From NCBI GenBank assembly GCA_002914805.1, contig JXTB01000398.1, positions 77,272-141,271 of the forward strand: a stretch of DNA of 64,000 bases, given 5' to 3'. Below are positions 1 to 12,852 of the stretch, in pieces (the stretch's first letter is position 1; each line of letters starts with the position of its first letter). The position numbers and the translations under genes were made by a program. This stretch comes from Parasponia andersonii. Its lineage: Eukaryota; Streptophyta; Magnoliopsida; Rosales; Cannabaceae. The notes under the pieces were generated by a model that had not been told where the DNA came from, did no database searches, and saw only the letters and a list, made by a program, of their open reading frames with translations.

Positions 1-1455
1 ACTAGCTTCTTTTTTACATGCCTGAAAACCAAATAAAGTGAAAGAGCAAGAAAGAAAAAGGCAAGGAATGGCACATTTGTCTAGGGCTATACTAGATATA
101 TGTTACATTTTTTTGAGAGATTAGACTACAATTCAAAATAATAAAAAAAAGAAAAAGATGATCAGTCACTGAGATAAATAAGGCAAAAAATAACATAATA
201 TTCTGTAGTACACAGTAGTATACAGTATGAAAAGGCCTTTTTTTTTTTTTTTTTTCCCCCTCTCTTTAACCGTGATAATACCCTAGGAATACTCCCCCTA
301 TGTATGCTTTATGCTTGTATTTTGGCATTTTGTCCTCGACATTTTGCTATATGCCTTTGTTCAATGGTTTTAGGTTGGGATTCTCTTTATTAATTCTCTC
401 TCTCTCTAGATTGGATGGAGTGGAGTTTCATTCGAAGTAGTTTATTTATTTATGTTTTTAATCATAATAAATGGGTCTTAAAGATTTCTGAGAAGTAGTG
501 AGAAATAAAAAAGTAAAAAAGGGAGAAAGAAGAAAAGAAAATTAGGGAAATGGCATTTAATGCAAAAAGTGAAGGTGGGCTTGTCCAATAACGTGCAAAC
601 TCCCGGGATTGGCGCCGAATTTCAGTTAGGGTTTGAATTCCATGTTTTTGCATGGAAAAAAATGAATTTATTTACTTTTTATTCTTTTTTTAGTTGAGGG
701 CATGATTGGGAAATTCATGGAAATTTATGTTGCGAGTTCGGGAGGAAAAAAAAAGGTTAAAACTCAAAAAAGTAAAAAAATGAAAACAAATTAAAGATTG
801 CTTTTTAATTTCTGTACACATTTATAGTACTAGTCTTGGTTCACGAATAGAATGTGATTTATTTTTCTTCCTTTTTTTTTCATTGCAATATTTTTGCATC
901 AATAATTTTTTAATTTGAAGTTTGTTGAAAGAAACTTCAGTGGCATGAGATGCGTAGGCAAAAGGAAAGTTATCTTATAGACGTATAAACTTGAACCGTC
1001 ACTGTTGAGAGTCATCTATTTATGGAAACGGAAGCACACACGAGGCCTTTTTTTTGTCCTTTTTTTTTTTTTTTGAAAGAGCACACGAGGTTTTAATCCT
1101 AGCCTTGGAATTGAATAAACAGTTAGAATCTTGATTTTAATACCTTAAACTAATTCCAGTATACGTGTATTTTAATGGAGTAAATAATTGCAAACCTTAA
1201 ATATCAAAATTGAAAACGGATGTCGTTATTAATCATGCTAAATATATGACCACTCCAAAATCTTAAGTTTAATATTATTAGCGCAAATATTTTCTAAAAA
1301 TTATCATTCACTACTTTAGCTATTAATCCCATGAAAGATGAGGCATATAAAATTGCCTTTAACTCTATACGGTTGTTCCAAAAATTAAAGAGGAACTTGG
1401 TCAAATGTTTACATTTATTTAGTTCTCTTCTTAGAACCAGTAGCAAGTTTCTTTA
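1..1455. other. AT-rich intergenic spacer
   Basis: No gene can be supported here. The stretch is AT-rich with poly-T runs (about 240-255 and 1047-1074) and a short CT microsatellite (about 397-408). Short ORFs have no recognisable domain. It ends at the GGG target duplication of the CACTA element. Confidence 0.6.
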
Positions 1456-1458
1456 GGG

Positions 1459-1790
1459 CACTACAACAACAATATGAATAAGTGACATTTTATTTATCGG
1501 CATTTACTTAAATATGCCACAATAATAATATTTAGTGGCATTTGTTGAAAAATGTCATTAATTCAAAAGGATATTATGATCTATTAAATATATATTTTAA
1601 AATTTATATTTAGTAGCAATTTTAAAATGCCACTAAAATTTATCTTTAGGAATATTTTTTTAAATATCATTAATGTTTTGATTTAGTAGAATTTTAGAAA
1701 TGCCACTTTAGTATATTCACGAAATGCAACTAAATTTTAAATATAGTGACATTTTAAAAATGTTACGTATTCATATTCAACTTATTAACT
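1459..1790 (+). repeat. CACTA left terminal and subterminal repeats
   Basis: The CACTA terminus is followed by variants of AGTGGCATTT and its complement, near 1488, 1532, 1611-1637, 1686-1706 and 1744. The mirror set lies at the right end. Confidence 0.75.
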
Positions 1791-2534
1791 TATTAATAAT
1801 TATAGGAAATAAAACAAAATGAAAAGAACAAATTTAAACTTAGCTTAAAAGATAATAAGGAAAAAGTGGATATCGTACTCCATGCATTTCCTTCTTTTTA
1901 TTATTTTTTACTTGCTTTGTTTTTGTTAGATTAGTTAAATACAAGTTGTACCAATCACGAAGTCAATTTTGATAGAAAGAAATAAGTTATTTCTAAATAT
2001 ATTAAACGTCATAAGAATTAATCTTAAAATTAATAATTTTTTATTTCAGAAAATAACATTAGCAGAAGGTCTAAATTAGTTTATGTGTGGAAGTGAACTT
2101 CTATTTAATAAACTATCTAAGGAATAAACCACTACCAAAAAAAAAAGATAAAAAGATAACCTAAGAACTAATTTACAAGAAATGTGAAATTGTTTGTACA
2201 TTAGATTTTTTTTTTGTGTAAAGTTATATAAAAGATTTTCGACTTAAGTGATTAAAATAATAAAATGTCTATAAATTGATAATTAATAAATTAAATTCAA
2301 GATAACTAAAAGAAAAGAATTTAAAATTCAAATTTTTTCTAGATTCCCAAAAATTTCATGTAAATTGTAATTTAAAATTTTTGAAAGTCCTAAAATTATC
2401 TACCACCGAATTGAAATAAATTTAAAATGAAAACTAACTTATCTACTACTAACTCTTATCCTTTTTCATCTATCTAGCAGTGTGTTTTCACCCTTTTACG
2501 AACTAATAATAACATTTGGATCAAATGTTTGGCT

Positions 2535-2979
2535 TGTTGTGTAACAGAAGTACAACTACTCCTTATATTTAATACTAAGACAACATTAAATATAAACTAC
2601 CAACTAGCTAATTAACAAAAGTAGAAAATGTGTAGAAAATTCTAAATGTAAAAAAAAGGAGAACACAAAATTTAGTGAGGTTCGGCAAATTACCTAGGTT
2701 TTCGGGGTATTACTGACCACTTCACTAACTTCAAAAGAGGAAATACAAAATCTGTGCTATAATGCAAAAACCCAGAAACAAATAGGAGAAAGGGTAAAAA
2801 CTATAGAGGTCCTTAGGAATAAAGGTCCTCACCAATAGGGAAACTAATTTTGGGATGATTAAAAACCAATTACAGAAGGCTTTATTTATAGCCAACTATA
2901 GACCCCAAATATTCATACACAAGCGATGTTGGACAAAGTACAAAACAATTACAAAAGCTAACAAGCCAAAATTCTAACA
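2535..2979 (-). repeat. 3' LTR of the Tork-like copia element
   Basis: This 445-bp stretch is colinear with 15412-15872. It begins TGTTGTG and ends TTCTAACA on the plus strand and borders the polypurine tract at 2980-2990. Confidence 0.85.
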
Positions 2980-2990
2980 ATCTCCACTTT

Positions 2991-3835
2991 GGCGAGTTAG
3001 CAGATCCCACCCAAATTTTCCCAATTCCTGTATTCTCTATCCGTTACAGCAATGCCACTTAATGCGCCGAAAGGCGTCATTAAACTTGCAGGATGTTGAT
3101 TAAGTCCAAACAATGATTGAACTTGATCGATGTCAATACCTTGGTCATCATATCCGCAAGATTCTCAGCAGTCCCAATCTTCTGAAGCAGTATCTTTCCT
3201 TCATCAATAATCTCTCTCACAAAGTAATGTCGGACGTTAATATGCTTCGTACTTACATAGTATACTAGATTTTTCGCTAAGTGAATGACACTCTAACTAT
3301 CAGAATAAATACAGACATGCTCCTGAACAACTCTTAGCTATTCTAATAATCCTTGTAATCAAATAGCTTCCTTCACAGCCTCTGTAACTGCCATGTACTC
3401 TGCCTCTGTAGTAGACAAAGCAACTGTAGACTATAAAGTAGACTTCCAACTGATTAGTGCTCTTACAAATGTGAATAAATAACCAGTAGTTGATCGACGT
3501 TTATCCAAATTACCAGCATAATCGGAATCAAGATAACCAACCACATACTGACCAAGTCTATCATCTCTCTCAAAAACCAAACCAACATCTACAGTCTTCA
3601 ATAAGTACCGTAGAATCCATTTCACAACTTGCCAATGATCTTTACCCGGATCATGCATAAACCTGCTCACAACTCCAACTGCATGTGAAATATCGGGTCT
3701 CATACGTACCATCGCATACATCAAGCTACCAACCGCATTTGAATACGGAACTTGTGACATGTACTCTCACTCTGTATTTGTACTCAGGGACAAAGACACA
3801 CTAAGCTTGAAATGAGGAGCAGGCGGTGTACTAAC
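2991..3835 (-). pseudogene. Tork-like copia remnant: end of reverse transcriptase and RNase H
   Basis: The minus strand encodes recognisable Ty1-copia sequence, including VGSLMYAMV and RPDISHAVG (near 3690-3740), the RNase H-proximal YLDSDYAGNLDKRRSTTGY (near 3480-3530) and a STTEAEYMAV-type motif just downstream. These are the Tnt1-like RNase H signatures. The region is part of a broken fossil element and is cut off on its upstream side by the Angela-like insertion. Confidence 0.8.
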
Positions 3836-4844
3836 TGCTAGTGTTTATTGGAATAAATTTCCGGAAAATATTTTCATAAAATTATTTTCAAGAACACCAT
3901 AGTTTTGTAAAATCAAGAAATGTAGCAGAATTGGTCGTATAAAATTTTTTTTTTTACAAAACATTTCAGATCGTGATCTAACATGAATTAACTCTTGATC
4001 TAAATAAGAACAATACCCGGATTCGCTCCACAATCTTCTCGTCTTCCCGTCTATTCTTGAAAGCCATTTGATTGATCCCATGGGTGGTCACCTTCTTGAT
4101 TCCTAACAAAAAAATTCGTAGATGAACAAGAAGACAATCTTCTCGAACCGATTTCTCCGAAATGGCCGAAACACCAAGGACAGTGAATCCCTAGTAGTGG
4201 CCGATTTTCTCTACTCTCTCTCTGTTTTCGTGTGACACTCTTTTCTCAAGGGGTGTTTCATATGTAATACTTGTGTCTTGTTGCTAGAGAACTTTTCTCT
4301 TAAATATAGAGAGATTAGTAAATCCTAATAGGCTTATTGGGCTTGTTGGGCTCAGCTGATCATCAAATGACTATTGGGATTTAATTTGAGCTAGACAGGG
4401 GACCAGATGGATCCATAAAGCCTAAGCTCCAATGAACCATATACCCACTATCATAATTAACTCTTAATTATGATTGGGCCTTGTCCATTAATATTGGGGC
4501 ACACCACTATAGGCCCAATATTGAACTCTTGGACTAAATGTCATTTATTTTCTGTGAAGCTTATTAACAATTAATTAACTTGATCCATTTAGCATATACT
4601 ATACCTGTAGACATACCCCCAATGCAATACCGTACTAGTAGAGTGAAATTACCGTATTACCCCTCTAGTACATATTTACCTTTGAGTTGCCATTTTTCAT
4701 CTAACGAATAATAGTTGACTATGGTATTTGTATCTGCTCATACCAACACAGTCAAATTCATATAGTGAATACCGGGGCCCTGGTTTATATTATCCAAGTA
4801 CTTGAAAAAACTCAAAGTGACATCATATGCATGGTGTCCATCAT
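3836..4844 (-). repeat. 3' LTR of the Angela-like element, cut by the assembly gap
   Basis: About 1,009 bp aligns colinearly with 11426-12436. The rest of the LTR and the polypurine tract should lie in the unsequenced gap that follows. Confidence 0.85.
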
Positions 4845-5024
4845 NNNNNNNNNNNNNNNNNNNNNNNNNNNNNNNNNNNNNNNNNNNNNNNNNNNNNNNN
4901 NNNNNNNNNNNNNNNNNNNNNNNNNNNNNNNNNNNNNNNNNNNNNNNNNNNNNNNNNNNNNNNNNNNNNNNNNNNNNNNNNNNNNNNNNNNNNNNNNNNN
5001 NNNNNNNNNNNNNNNNNNNNNNNN
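4845..5024. other. Assembly gap (180 N)
   Basis: This is a run of 180 undetermined bases inside the Angela-like element, between its 3' LTR and the RNase H region. Reading frames that cross it are artefacts. Confidence 0.99.
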
Positions 5025-8000
5025 CTTTAAAGTAGATGTGACATATCACGTAGTCCCATTCCTTCTAGGTGGTCCTCAAATACTTTGGTAGCCAAAGATT
5101 TGGTAAAAGGATTAGCAAGGTTCTCTGCAGACGCTATCTTACTCACTATCATATCTCCTCTTTGAACAATTTCTTTGAGTACATGATATTTCCTCTCTAT
5201 GTATTTTCCCCTCTTGTAGCTTCTGGGCTCTCTGGAGTTAGCAATTGCTCTACTGTTATCATAGTAAAGTGTCATAGGTTGCTGTGCTCCAGGTACTACC
5301 TCAAGATCCAAAAGGAAATTACGAAACCAGACCGCCTCTTTAGCTGCTTCAGAAGCTGCCACATATTCGGCCTCCATAGTTGAATTCGCAACACAAGATT
5401 GCTTGATACTCCTCCATATAATGGCTCCACCACCAAGGGTAAAGACTGAACTAGAAGTTGATCTTCTAGAGTCTTTATCAGATTGAAAATCTAAATTAGT
5501 ATATCCAACAGGTGTTAGATCTTCTCCAGAATATACAAGCATATGATTTCTAGTTATCCGAAGATACTTTAGAATATGCTTGACTGCACCCCAATGTTCA
5601 GGTCCTAGATTGGATTGGTAACGACTTACAATCTCAATAGCATAACAAATATCTAGTCTTGTGTAAAGTATGGCATACATGAGACTTCCCACTACCGAAG
5701 CATATTCTCATATGTTCCTTCTCTTTTTCTGTCTTAGGAGAATTCTCATTAGATAGAGTAATTCCTTTACGAAAGGGTGTTAAACCTTTCTTAAAATTAT
5801 GCATTGCAAACCTTACCAGTATTTTGTCTACATATGAAGCTTGTGATAAAGTTATGCGTTTGTTCTTTCTGTCTCGTAGAATATGTATTCCTAGAATAAA
5901 GCAAACTTCACCTAAGTCCTTCATATCAAACTGTTGTGCTAACCAGACTTTCACTGATGATAATGATCCAATATCATTCCCAATGATTAGAATATCATCA
6001 ATATACAGTACCAAAAAAAATCACTTTGTTATCCTGAATTCTTTTATAGACATAAGATTCATCTATATTTCGTTCAAAACCATAAGACTTAATTGCTTCA
6101 TCAAATCTTATGTTCCATGATCTAGATGCTTGCTTGAGTCCATAAATAGATTTCTTAAGTTCACAAACTTTTCTTTCTTGACCATTTTTAATGAATCTCT
6201 CTGGTTGTATCATATAGATACATTCATCAAGATTGCCATTCAGAAATGCAGTCTTGACGTCCATTTGCCATATCTCATAACCAAGAGATGCAGCGATGGA
6301 TAAGAGTATGCGAATAGACTTGATCATAGCTACAGAAGAGAAGGTTTTTTCATAATCGATGCCTTCTTTCTGTGTATAACCCTTTGCAACTAACCTTGTC
6401 TTGAAAGTCTCTACTTTCCCGTCTATTCCTCTCTTTCTCTTATAGACCCACTTAGTCCCAATGGGTTTTATCTCTATAGGTGGATCTACAAGTTCCCAGA
6501 CTTTATTAGAGTACATGGATTCTATTTCAGATTCCATTGCCTTTTGCCAGAGATCTTTATCAACATCATTCATTGCCTTATTGTAGGTGTAAGGATCAGA
6601 TTCTTGGTCAGAAGACTCTCCTATTCCCAAGTATCTTTCAGGTTGTCTCACAACTCTCCCACTATGACGAGGATCTAATGTTGAGTTTCAAGTGATTTAT
6701 CTTTTCTAAGTGCTTTCTTTATCTTATCTTCTATAGATGGGTTGATAACATCATCAGTTAATTCTTCTAGAACTAACTTACTTTTGGGCTTGAAATCTTT
6801 CATATAGTTTTTTTCAAAGAAAGTAGCATTTGTACTTATAAACACTTTATTTTCTTCAGTACTATAGAAATAATACCCTCTAGTTCCTTTTGGGTAACCT
6901 ACAAATAGATACAATTCAGATCGTGATTCCAACTTAGTCGTTTTCCCTTTCAACACCTATGCTGGACAGCCCTAAATATGGATATGACGCAAACTAGGTT
7001 TATGTCCTTTCCATAGTTCAAATGGAGTCTTAGGTACTGACTTAGAAGGAACTCTATTCAGCAGGTAAATAGCATTTTCAAAGGCATAACCCCAAAAAGA
7101 TGTGGGTAATTGTGAATAACTGAGCATCGACCTAACCATATCCAAAAGTTTCCTGTGTCCTATTTCTTCTTTCAGCAACACTATTTAGTTGAGGCATACC
7201 AGGTGCTGTGAGTTAGGATAGGATCCCATTGTCTGTGAGAAATTCAGAGAATTCTCCAGAGAGGTATTCACCATCTCGATCAGATCGAAGGATGTTTGTG
7301 TTCTTTCCTAACTGCTTTTCAGTTTCCGCTTTAAATTCTCTGAACTTTTCAAAAGAATCCGATTTGCGTTGCATTAGGTAAATATAACCAAATCTAGAAT
7401 AATCATCCGTAAACATAATGAAATATTTAAATCCTCCTCGTGCTTGAATATTCAAGGGCCCACAGACATCAGTGTATACTGACTCAAGACATTCTTGAAC
7501 TCTAAGACCTTTTCTAGTAAATGATCTTTTAGTCATTTTACCTTCTAGACAGGATTCACAAGTTGGTAATAGTTTGACTTTTAACGAACTTAGAGGTCCA
7601 TTATTGACTAACCTTTGAATTCTGTTTAGGTTAATATGACCGAGTCTCAAATGCCAGAGATAAGTTTCATCATTATTACTCACTTTCACTTTCTTATGTT
7701 TAGATTCTATATGTTCAGAAAAATTTTCAAGATTATGCAATGAGATACTTTTAGGTTGAATAAAGAAAAGATTAATCCTATGAGTACCAGTACAAATAAG
7801 ACTTTTATTCTTTCTAATAGAAACTTTATTGTCAAAATGAACAGAATAATCTTGTCTCATTAAACAGGAAACATAAATCAAATTCTATTTAATCACTGGA
7901 ATGTAATAACAATTCTTTATTTCTAAAACCCTAAAATCATCGAAATTCAAAATAACATCTCCCATTGCCCGAGCTTCAACTATTGAGCTATCTCCCAATC

Positions 8001-8810
8001 GCAGCGCGAATTTTTCACTAGCAAACTTCCTAGTTTCCTTGAACCCCTGCAAAGTATTACAAACATGGTCAGTGGCTCCTGAATCTATGATCTAAGAATC
8101 GATAAAATTAACCACATGACAAGCCTCAATGAACAAAAAATTGTCATTACTTTATTTGTCCTTGCCATTGTCCTTTTCCGTTTTAAGGGCTAGGTAAGTT
8201 TTGCAGTTCCTCTTCCAATGTCCATCCTCACCGTAGTGGAAACTTTTTCCCTTTGGTTTGGCATCCTTCTTGGTCTTTTTTTTCTTTGGAGCCAGAGAAG
8301 CAGGAGTCTTTTTCTTCCACTTACCTTTGCCTTTCGACTTAGGTTTGGAAGAACTAGCTTGGGCTACATTAGTCTCAGCTAACCCCGACTTATTCTTCTT
8401 AAGAATATTCTCTGTTATTTGGAGATCTTTTATCAGGCTAGTAAGAGTATAATCCTTCCGATGAATTTCATGATCAATTTTAAATTGATTGAAAGTGTCT
8501 AACAATGTGTTCAAAACCATGTCAATTTGGGTGTCACAATCAATTTCAGCTCCAAGGATTTCCAGTTTGTTAAGGTATGCAATGACTTTCATCATATGTT
8601 CCCGAATTGGAGTACCCTTCTTTCGACGAAGATTCATAAATGCACTTGTAGCCTCATTTCTAGCTTGACAACCGAGACTGGCGAACATTTCGTCAATACT
8701 CAGCATAATGTCAACAGCAGTATCCATCCCACGATGTTGTTGTTGCAATATATTTCTCATTGAGCTAAGTATATAGCACTTAGCCATCTCATTAGATTAC
8801 TTCCACTTCT
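5025..8810 (-). pseudogene. Angela-like gag-pol remnant
   Basis: Minus-strand blocks in Ty1-copia order are visible. Gag lies at 8152-8787, with a knuckle at its C-terminal end (GEDGHWKRNC). The pre-integrase and integrase core lie at 7213-7881 (WHLRLGHIN, CESCLEGKMTKRSF, TDVCGPL, FTDDYSRFGY), with downstream integrase parts at 6675-7181. Reverse transcriptase is at 5634-6651 (GTKWVYKRKR, QMDVKTAFLNG, YIDDILI) and RNase H at 5027-5692 (NSTMEAEYVAASEA). The block is a fossil with several breaks. It belongs to the element at 3836-12852. Confidence 0.88.
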
Positions 8811-11425
8811 CATATAAGTTTCTTTCATCGTTGGTGGATTCCTCAATTGGCTGGGTCGGACATGGAGTGGTGAGAACCCACTTATGTTTATCAGCAGTAA
8901 GCACTATGTCTAGGTCACATTTCTAGTCTACATAGTTTTTACCGTCCAGCTTATTTTGTGTAAGTAAAGTGGATAAGGGATTAAGTGCCATATCTACTGA
9001 AAAATAAATAAATATTCCACGTAGAAGCAAACATCATTTATTATGTTTTGAATAATTAACATTAAGTATTTAAGCATACAATATACAAGTGAAGTATCCC
9101 TAGGACTATCACTTATATCCATGGTAATTTAATCTACTACTGATTACAAGCCTCCTACCGGAAGTCATGCAATCAGTAAGTCAAACTGAAACAATTTCAA
9201 TTAGTAAATAGACAGATAACTCTTATCCCATATTTCTAACTGCCATTCTCTTTGGTCCTCTAATCGACTAATAAGAACTCCTACGAGAGGATATTAATGT
9301 TTCGAGTTGAGTGTTTAACCATTATTTCGGTAACTAAGCTTTCTATATAAGACCGTCTTCTACGGGCGATCATTCTCATATAGTCAACATAGTACCTTAT
9401 CCTTAGAAGCTCATTTCGAGTATTACCCGGACGAAAAACCCTCTTACGGGAGCTCAGTAAGATTCTGAGGCAAGGCTCATCCTAATACATAACGAACCAA
9501 CAATGGAGACCATAGGTATCACGTACCTTCTCCTACTCAATATTTTATAATAAAGGATTTATACATTTTACACAGTTATCTAACTAGTTTAGTAACCTAA
9601 AATCAAATATGTAAGCATGTTCATATTTACATGAGAGTAGCTCTAATTTTCTATATGACCATGTTACTAAAGATCATGTAATAATACTTAATTATTAGGC
9701 ATGCATGCAATATTGTCCTAATAATACCAAAGTAACAAGCAGATAAATAATTAAGTGTTAATGATCTATTAATTTTCGGTAATTTAAAATTATTTAACAT
9801 CTAAATAATTCTAATTGATAAGATGATGTTAAATATTTAAATATAGAAGATAATATTTAAAATTTAAATTAGAAAAGATTTTCACAAAATCTAATTAGTT
9901 TAAATAAAAGATTTAACTAATTAAATCTCCTTAAATATCTCAAATTTAAATTTCAACTTTTGAAATCTTAATTTGAATTTAACTTCCTTAAATATCTCCT
10001 ATTATCTTATCCTGTCAGATTTGAATTCAAAATTCAAATCAATATCTAATCTCATTAAATATCTACCAAATCATAAATTCAAATTTGAAGATTTGAAAAG
10101 ATATTCTGATTTAAATTTAAATTTCAAATCTTTACAAAATTCGAAATTTAAAAGATAGAAAATTTTACAAATAAAATTTCCTACTATATCTCTGATTTGA
10201 ATTTAAACAAATTTTAAATTCAAAAATAGATTACCAACTATCATATAATCAGTTTTTAAAAATATCTATTCAAATTTGAATTTAAAAATAAAACGGTATT
10301 ATATCATAATATCTAATTTTAAAAATTTCTATTTTAAAATATCTCTAATTATTCAAATAATAATTAAGATATTATGGATATCAATCATGTCCACAATTCA
10401 AATTAAAATATCCTATCAATTTAAATTTCAAAAATTCAAATTTAATAAGGATTTTAAGAAATTTGAGTTTAAAATTTAATCTATCAGTTTTCATAAAACT
10501 ATGGATAAATTAAATTAATTATAAAATAAAAATAATTAAAATTATGGCAGGAAATACGAAACGTGTCGTGACAAGCTGACGGACAGAACGGGAAGCCGGT
10601 ATGCGGCACGCTTGGTACAACTACCGAGCGCCAACGGGCTCGCATAACGCTACATGGCCTCGCTCGAAACAACTCCCGAGTGATAACGGGCTCGCGTAAT
10701 GCTCGCACATCAAATATATAAAGCGGCACCCCGAGTGGCGAAGGCTCCCCACTGGCCATGCGCGGATCATATCTGCGCACCTGCGTGGGGTGATCCCGTG
10801 CGGCATGCGCGGGGTGATCTCGTGCGGAATGCGCGGGCTGGCTGCTCGCAGGCCATGCATGGATCACATCCGCACGGCCAGCGGGACCATGCTCGTGCTG
10901 CATGCTCGGAGTGCACTTGCGCGGCCTACGTGAGGAGGCAGCCCGCAGGCCATGTGCGGATCCCATCCATGTGGCTAGCGGTGCCTTACCTGCGCGGCCA
11001 TGCGCGGGGTCGTGCCTCCGTGGCCCGCACGCAGGTCACACCCGCGGGGCTCATACAGGTGGTGCGCACGGCTCCTAGCCGTGCACCGCTCCATCGTTTT
11101 GTTCATTTTTTTAATTGAAAATACAGTTTTCATAAACCTTCAAAAAACAATTAAAGATCAAAACATTTCCATGCATAGTTTTATCAAGAACATGCCGGAA
11201 AACGAAAATCAAAATAAACATGATCATTTCCTTATAGTAACATCTAATCAAATAAACATTCAAACTTATTGAATCTATTGACCATCATACAAACTAGAGC
11301 ATACTCATAATATGAACAAGACCAAACATAGACAAAAAATTTTCGGAAATCAAAAATATCAATCAACAAGAGAATAGACTGGAGTAAAACATGCTAGATC
11401 AATAAAACTATGCTCTGGTACCAAT
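8811..11425 (-). other. Untranslated leader of the Angela-like element, with AT-rich block and GC-rich island
   Basis: This is the 2.6-kb stretch between the primer-binding site (11412-11423) and gag. It holds no recognisable gene. About 9760-10500 is an extreme AT block built from variants of CAAATTTAAATTTC, many of them self-complementary. About 10555-11095 is a sharply bounded GC-rich island with short repeats such as GCGCGGGGTGATC and GGCCATGCGCGG. ORFs on both strands of the island follow from its composition. Confidence 0.7.
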
Positions 11426-12852
11426 TGCTAGTGTTTATTAAAATAAATTTTCAGAAAATATTTTCATAAAATTATTTTCAAGAACACCATAGTTTTGTAA
11501 AATCAAGAAACGCAGCGGAATTGGTCGTATAAAATTTTTCTTTTTAAAAAACGTTTCAGATCGTGATCTAATATGAATTAACTCTTGATCTATACAAGAA
11601 CAATACCCGGATTCGCTCCATAACCTTCTCTCTTCTCGTCTATTCTCGAAAGTCGTTTGATTGATCTGGTGGGTGGTCACCTTCTTGATTCCCAACAAAA
11701 AGATCTGCAGATGAACAAGAAGACAATCTTCTCGAACTGATTTCTCCAGGATGGCCGAAACACTAAGGATAGTGAATCCCTAATGGTGGCCAATTTTCTC
11801 TGCTCTCTCTCTCTGTGTTTTCGTGTGACACTCTTTTCTCAAGGGGTGTTTCATGTGTAACACTTGTGTCTTGTTGCTAAAGAACTTTTCTCTTAAATAT
11901 ATAAGATTAGTAAACCCTAATAGGCTTATTGGGCTTGTTGGGTTCAACTGATCATCAAATGACTATTGGGCTTTAATTTGAGCTAGATAGGGAACCAGAT
12001 GGATCCAAAAAGCCTAAGCTCCAATGAAACATATACCCACTATCATAATTAACTCTTAATTATGATTGGGCCTTGTTCATTAATATTGGGGCACACCACT
12101 ATAAGCCCAACATTGAACTCTTGGACTAAATGTCATTTATTTTCTGTGAAGCTTATTAACAATTAATTAGCTTGATCCATTTAGCATATACTATACCTAT
12201 AGACATACCCCCAATGGAATACCGTACTAGTAGGGTGAAGTTACTGTATTACCCCTCTAGTATATTTTTACCTTTGAGTTGCCATTTTTCATCTAATGGA
12301 TAATAGTTGACTATAGTGTTTGTATCTGCTTATACCAACACAGTCAAATTCACATAGTGAGTACCGGGGCCCTGGTTTATATTATCCAATTACTTGAAAA
12401 AACTCAAAGTGACATCATATGCATGGTGTCCATCATGAAAAATGTTCTACACATTTCATATATATTATCTTCCAAGATACCGGAGTTCGAACCATAAATC
12501 GGAACTAGTCTTTTAGTAACTCAAAAAGATAAAACACATGAAAGTAAGTTCATTAATCACTAGAATTAAGGTCTTCTACAATAGTGCTAGATTAATAAAA
12601 TTAGAAATTTGAGTTACGATACTTAACCTCAAATTCTAATTCACTAGGTCCTGTTCGATGCTGTTATAACTTTCTTATAACACACTAGTGTTTCTATCTG
12701 AAGACTCACTTCGATAATTAGATACTTCATTAATTAAATAGATAACACTACATTCTATGGTATAGTAAAGTATTCTATCTTCAATATGCAGAATGCGAAC
12801 AATTTAATTTAGACATAATGAAATAAAGAATATAATATCTTTTGAGTGTACA
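11426..12852 (-). repeat. 5' LTR of the Angela-like element
   Basis: The LTR starts at TGCTAGTG next to the primer-binding site. The outer edge is placed at GAGTGTACA (to 12852), which gives a TG...CA LTR on the minus strand. This edge is uncertain by a few tens of bases because the matching end of the other LTR lies in the gap. Confidence 0.75.

Larger units (their letters stand above)
3836..12852 (-). mobile_element. Ty1-copia LTR retrotransposon (Angela-like, long LTRs) nested in the Tork-like element
   Basis: Long LTRs lie at 11426-12852 (5', about 1.43 kb) and 3836-4844 (3', cut by the assembly gap). Both begin TGCTAGTGTTTATT on the plus strand. The primer-binding site (TGGTACCAGAGC on minus) is at 11412-11423. 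Reading leftwards on the minus strand there follow a 2.6-kb leader, gag with a CCHC-like knuckle, integrase, reverse transcriptase and RNase H. Long LTRs and the RNase H motifs STMEAEYVAASEA and FTKSLATKVFE fit the Angela lineage. LTR divergence by eye is about 5-7%, so it is a few million years old and younger than its host element. It is broken, with several interruptions. Confidence 0.85.

Noticed and set aside
4738-5091. ORFs spanning the N run
   Set aside because: They consist mostly of undetermined bases and are artefacts of the assembly gap.
10499-11272. Overlapping ORFs on both strands in the GC-rich island
   Set aside because: Long frames on both strands follow from GC-rich, stop-poor composition. 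No domain or codon pattern is recognisable, and the stretch lies in a retroelement leader.
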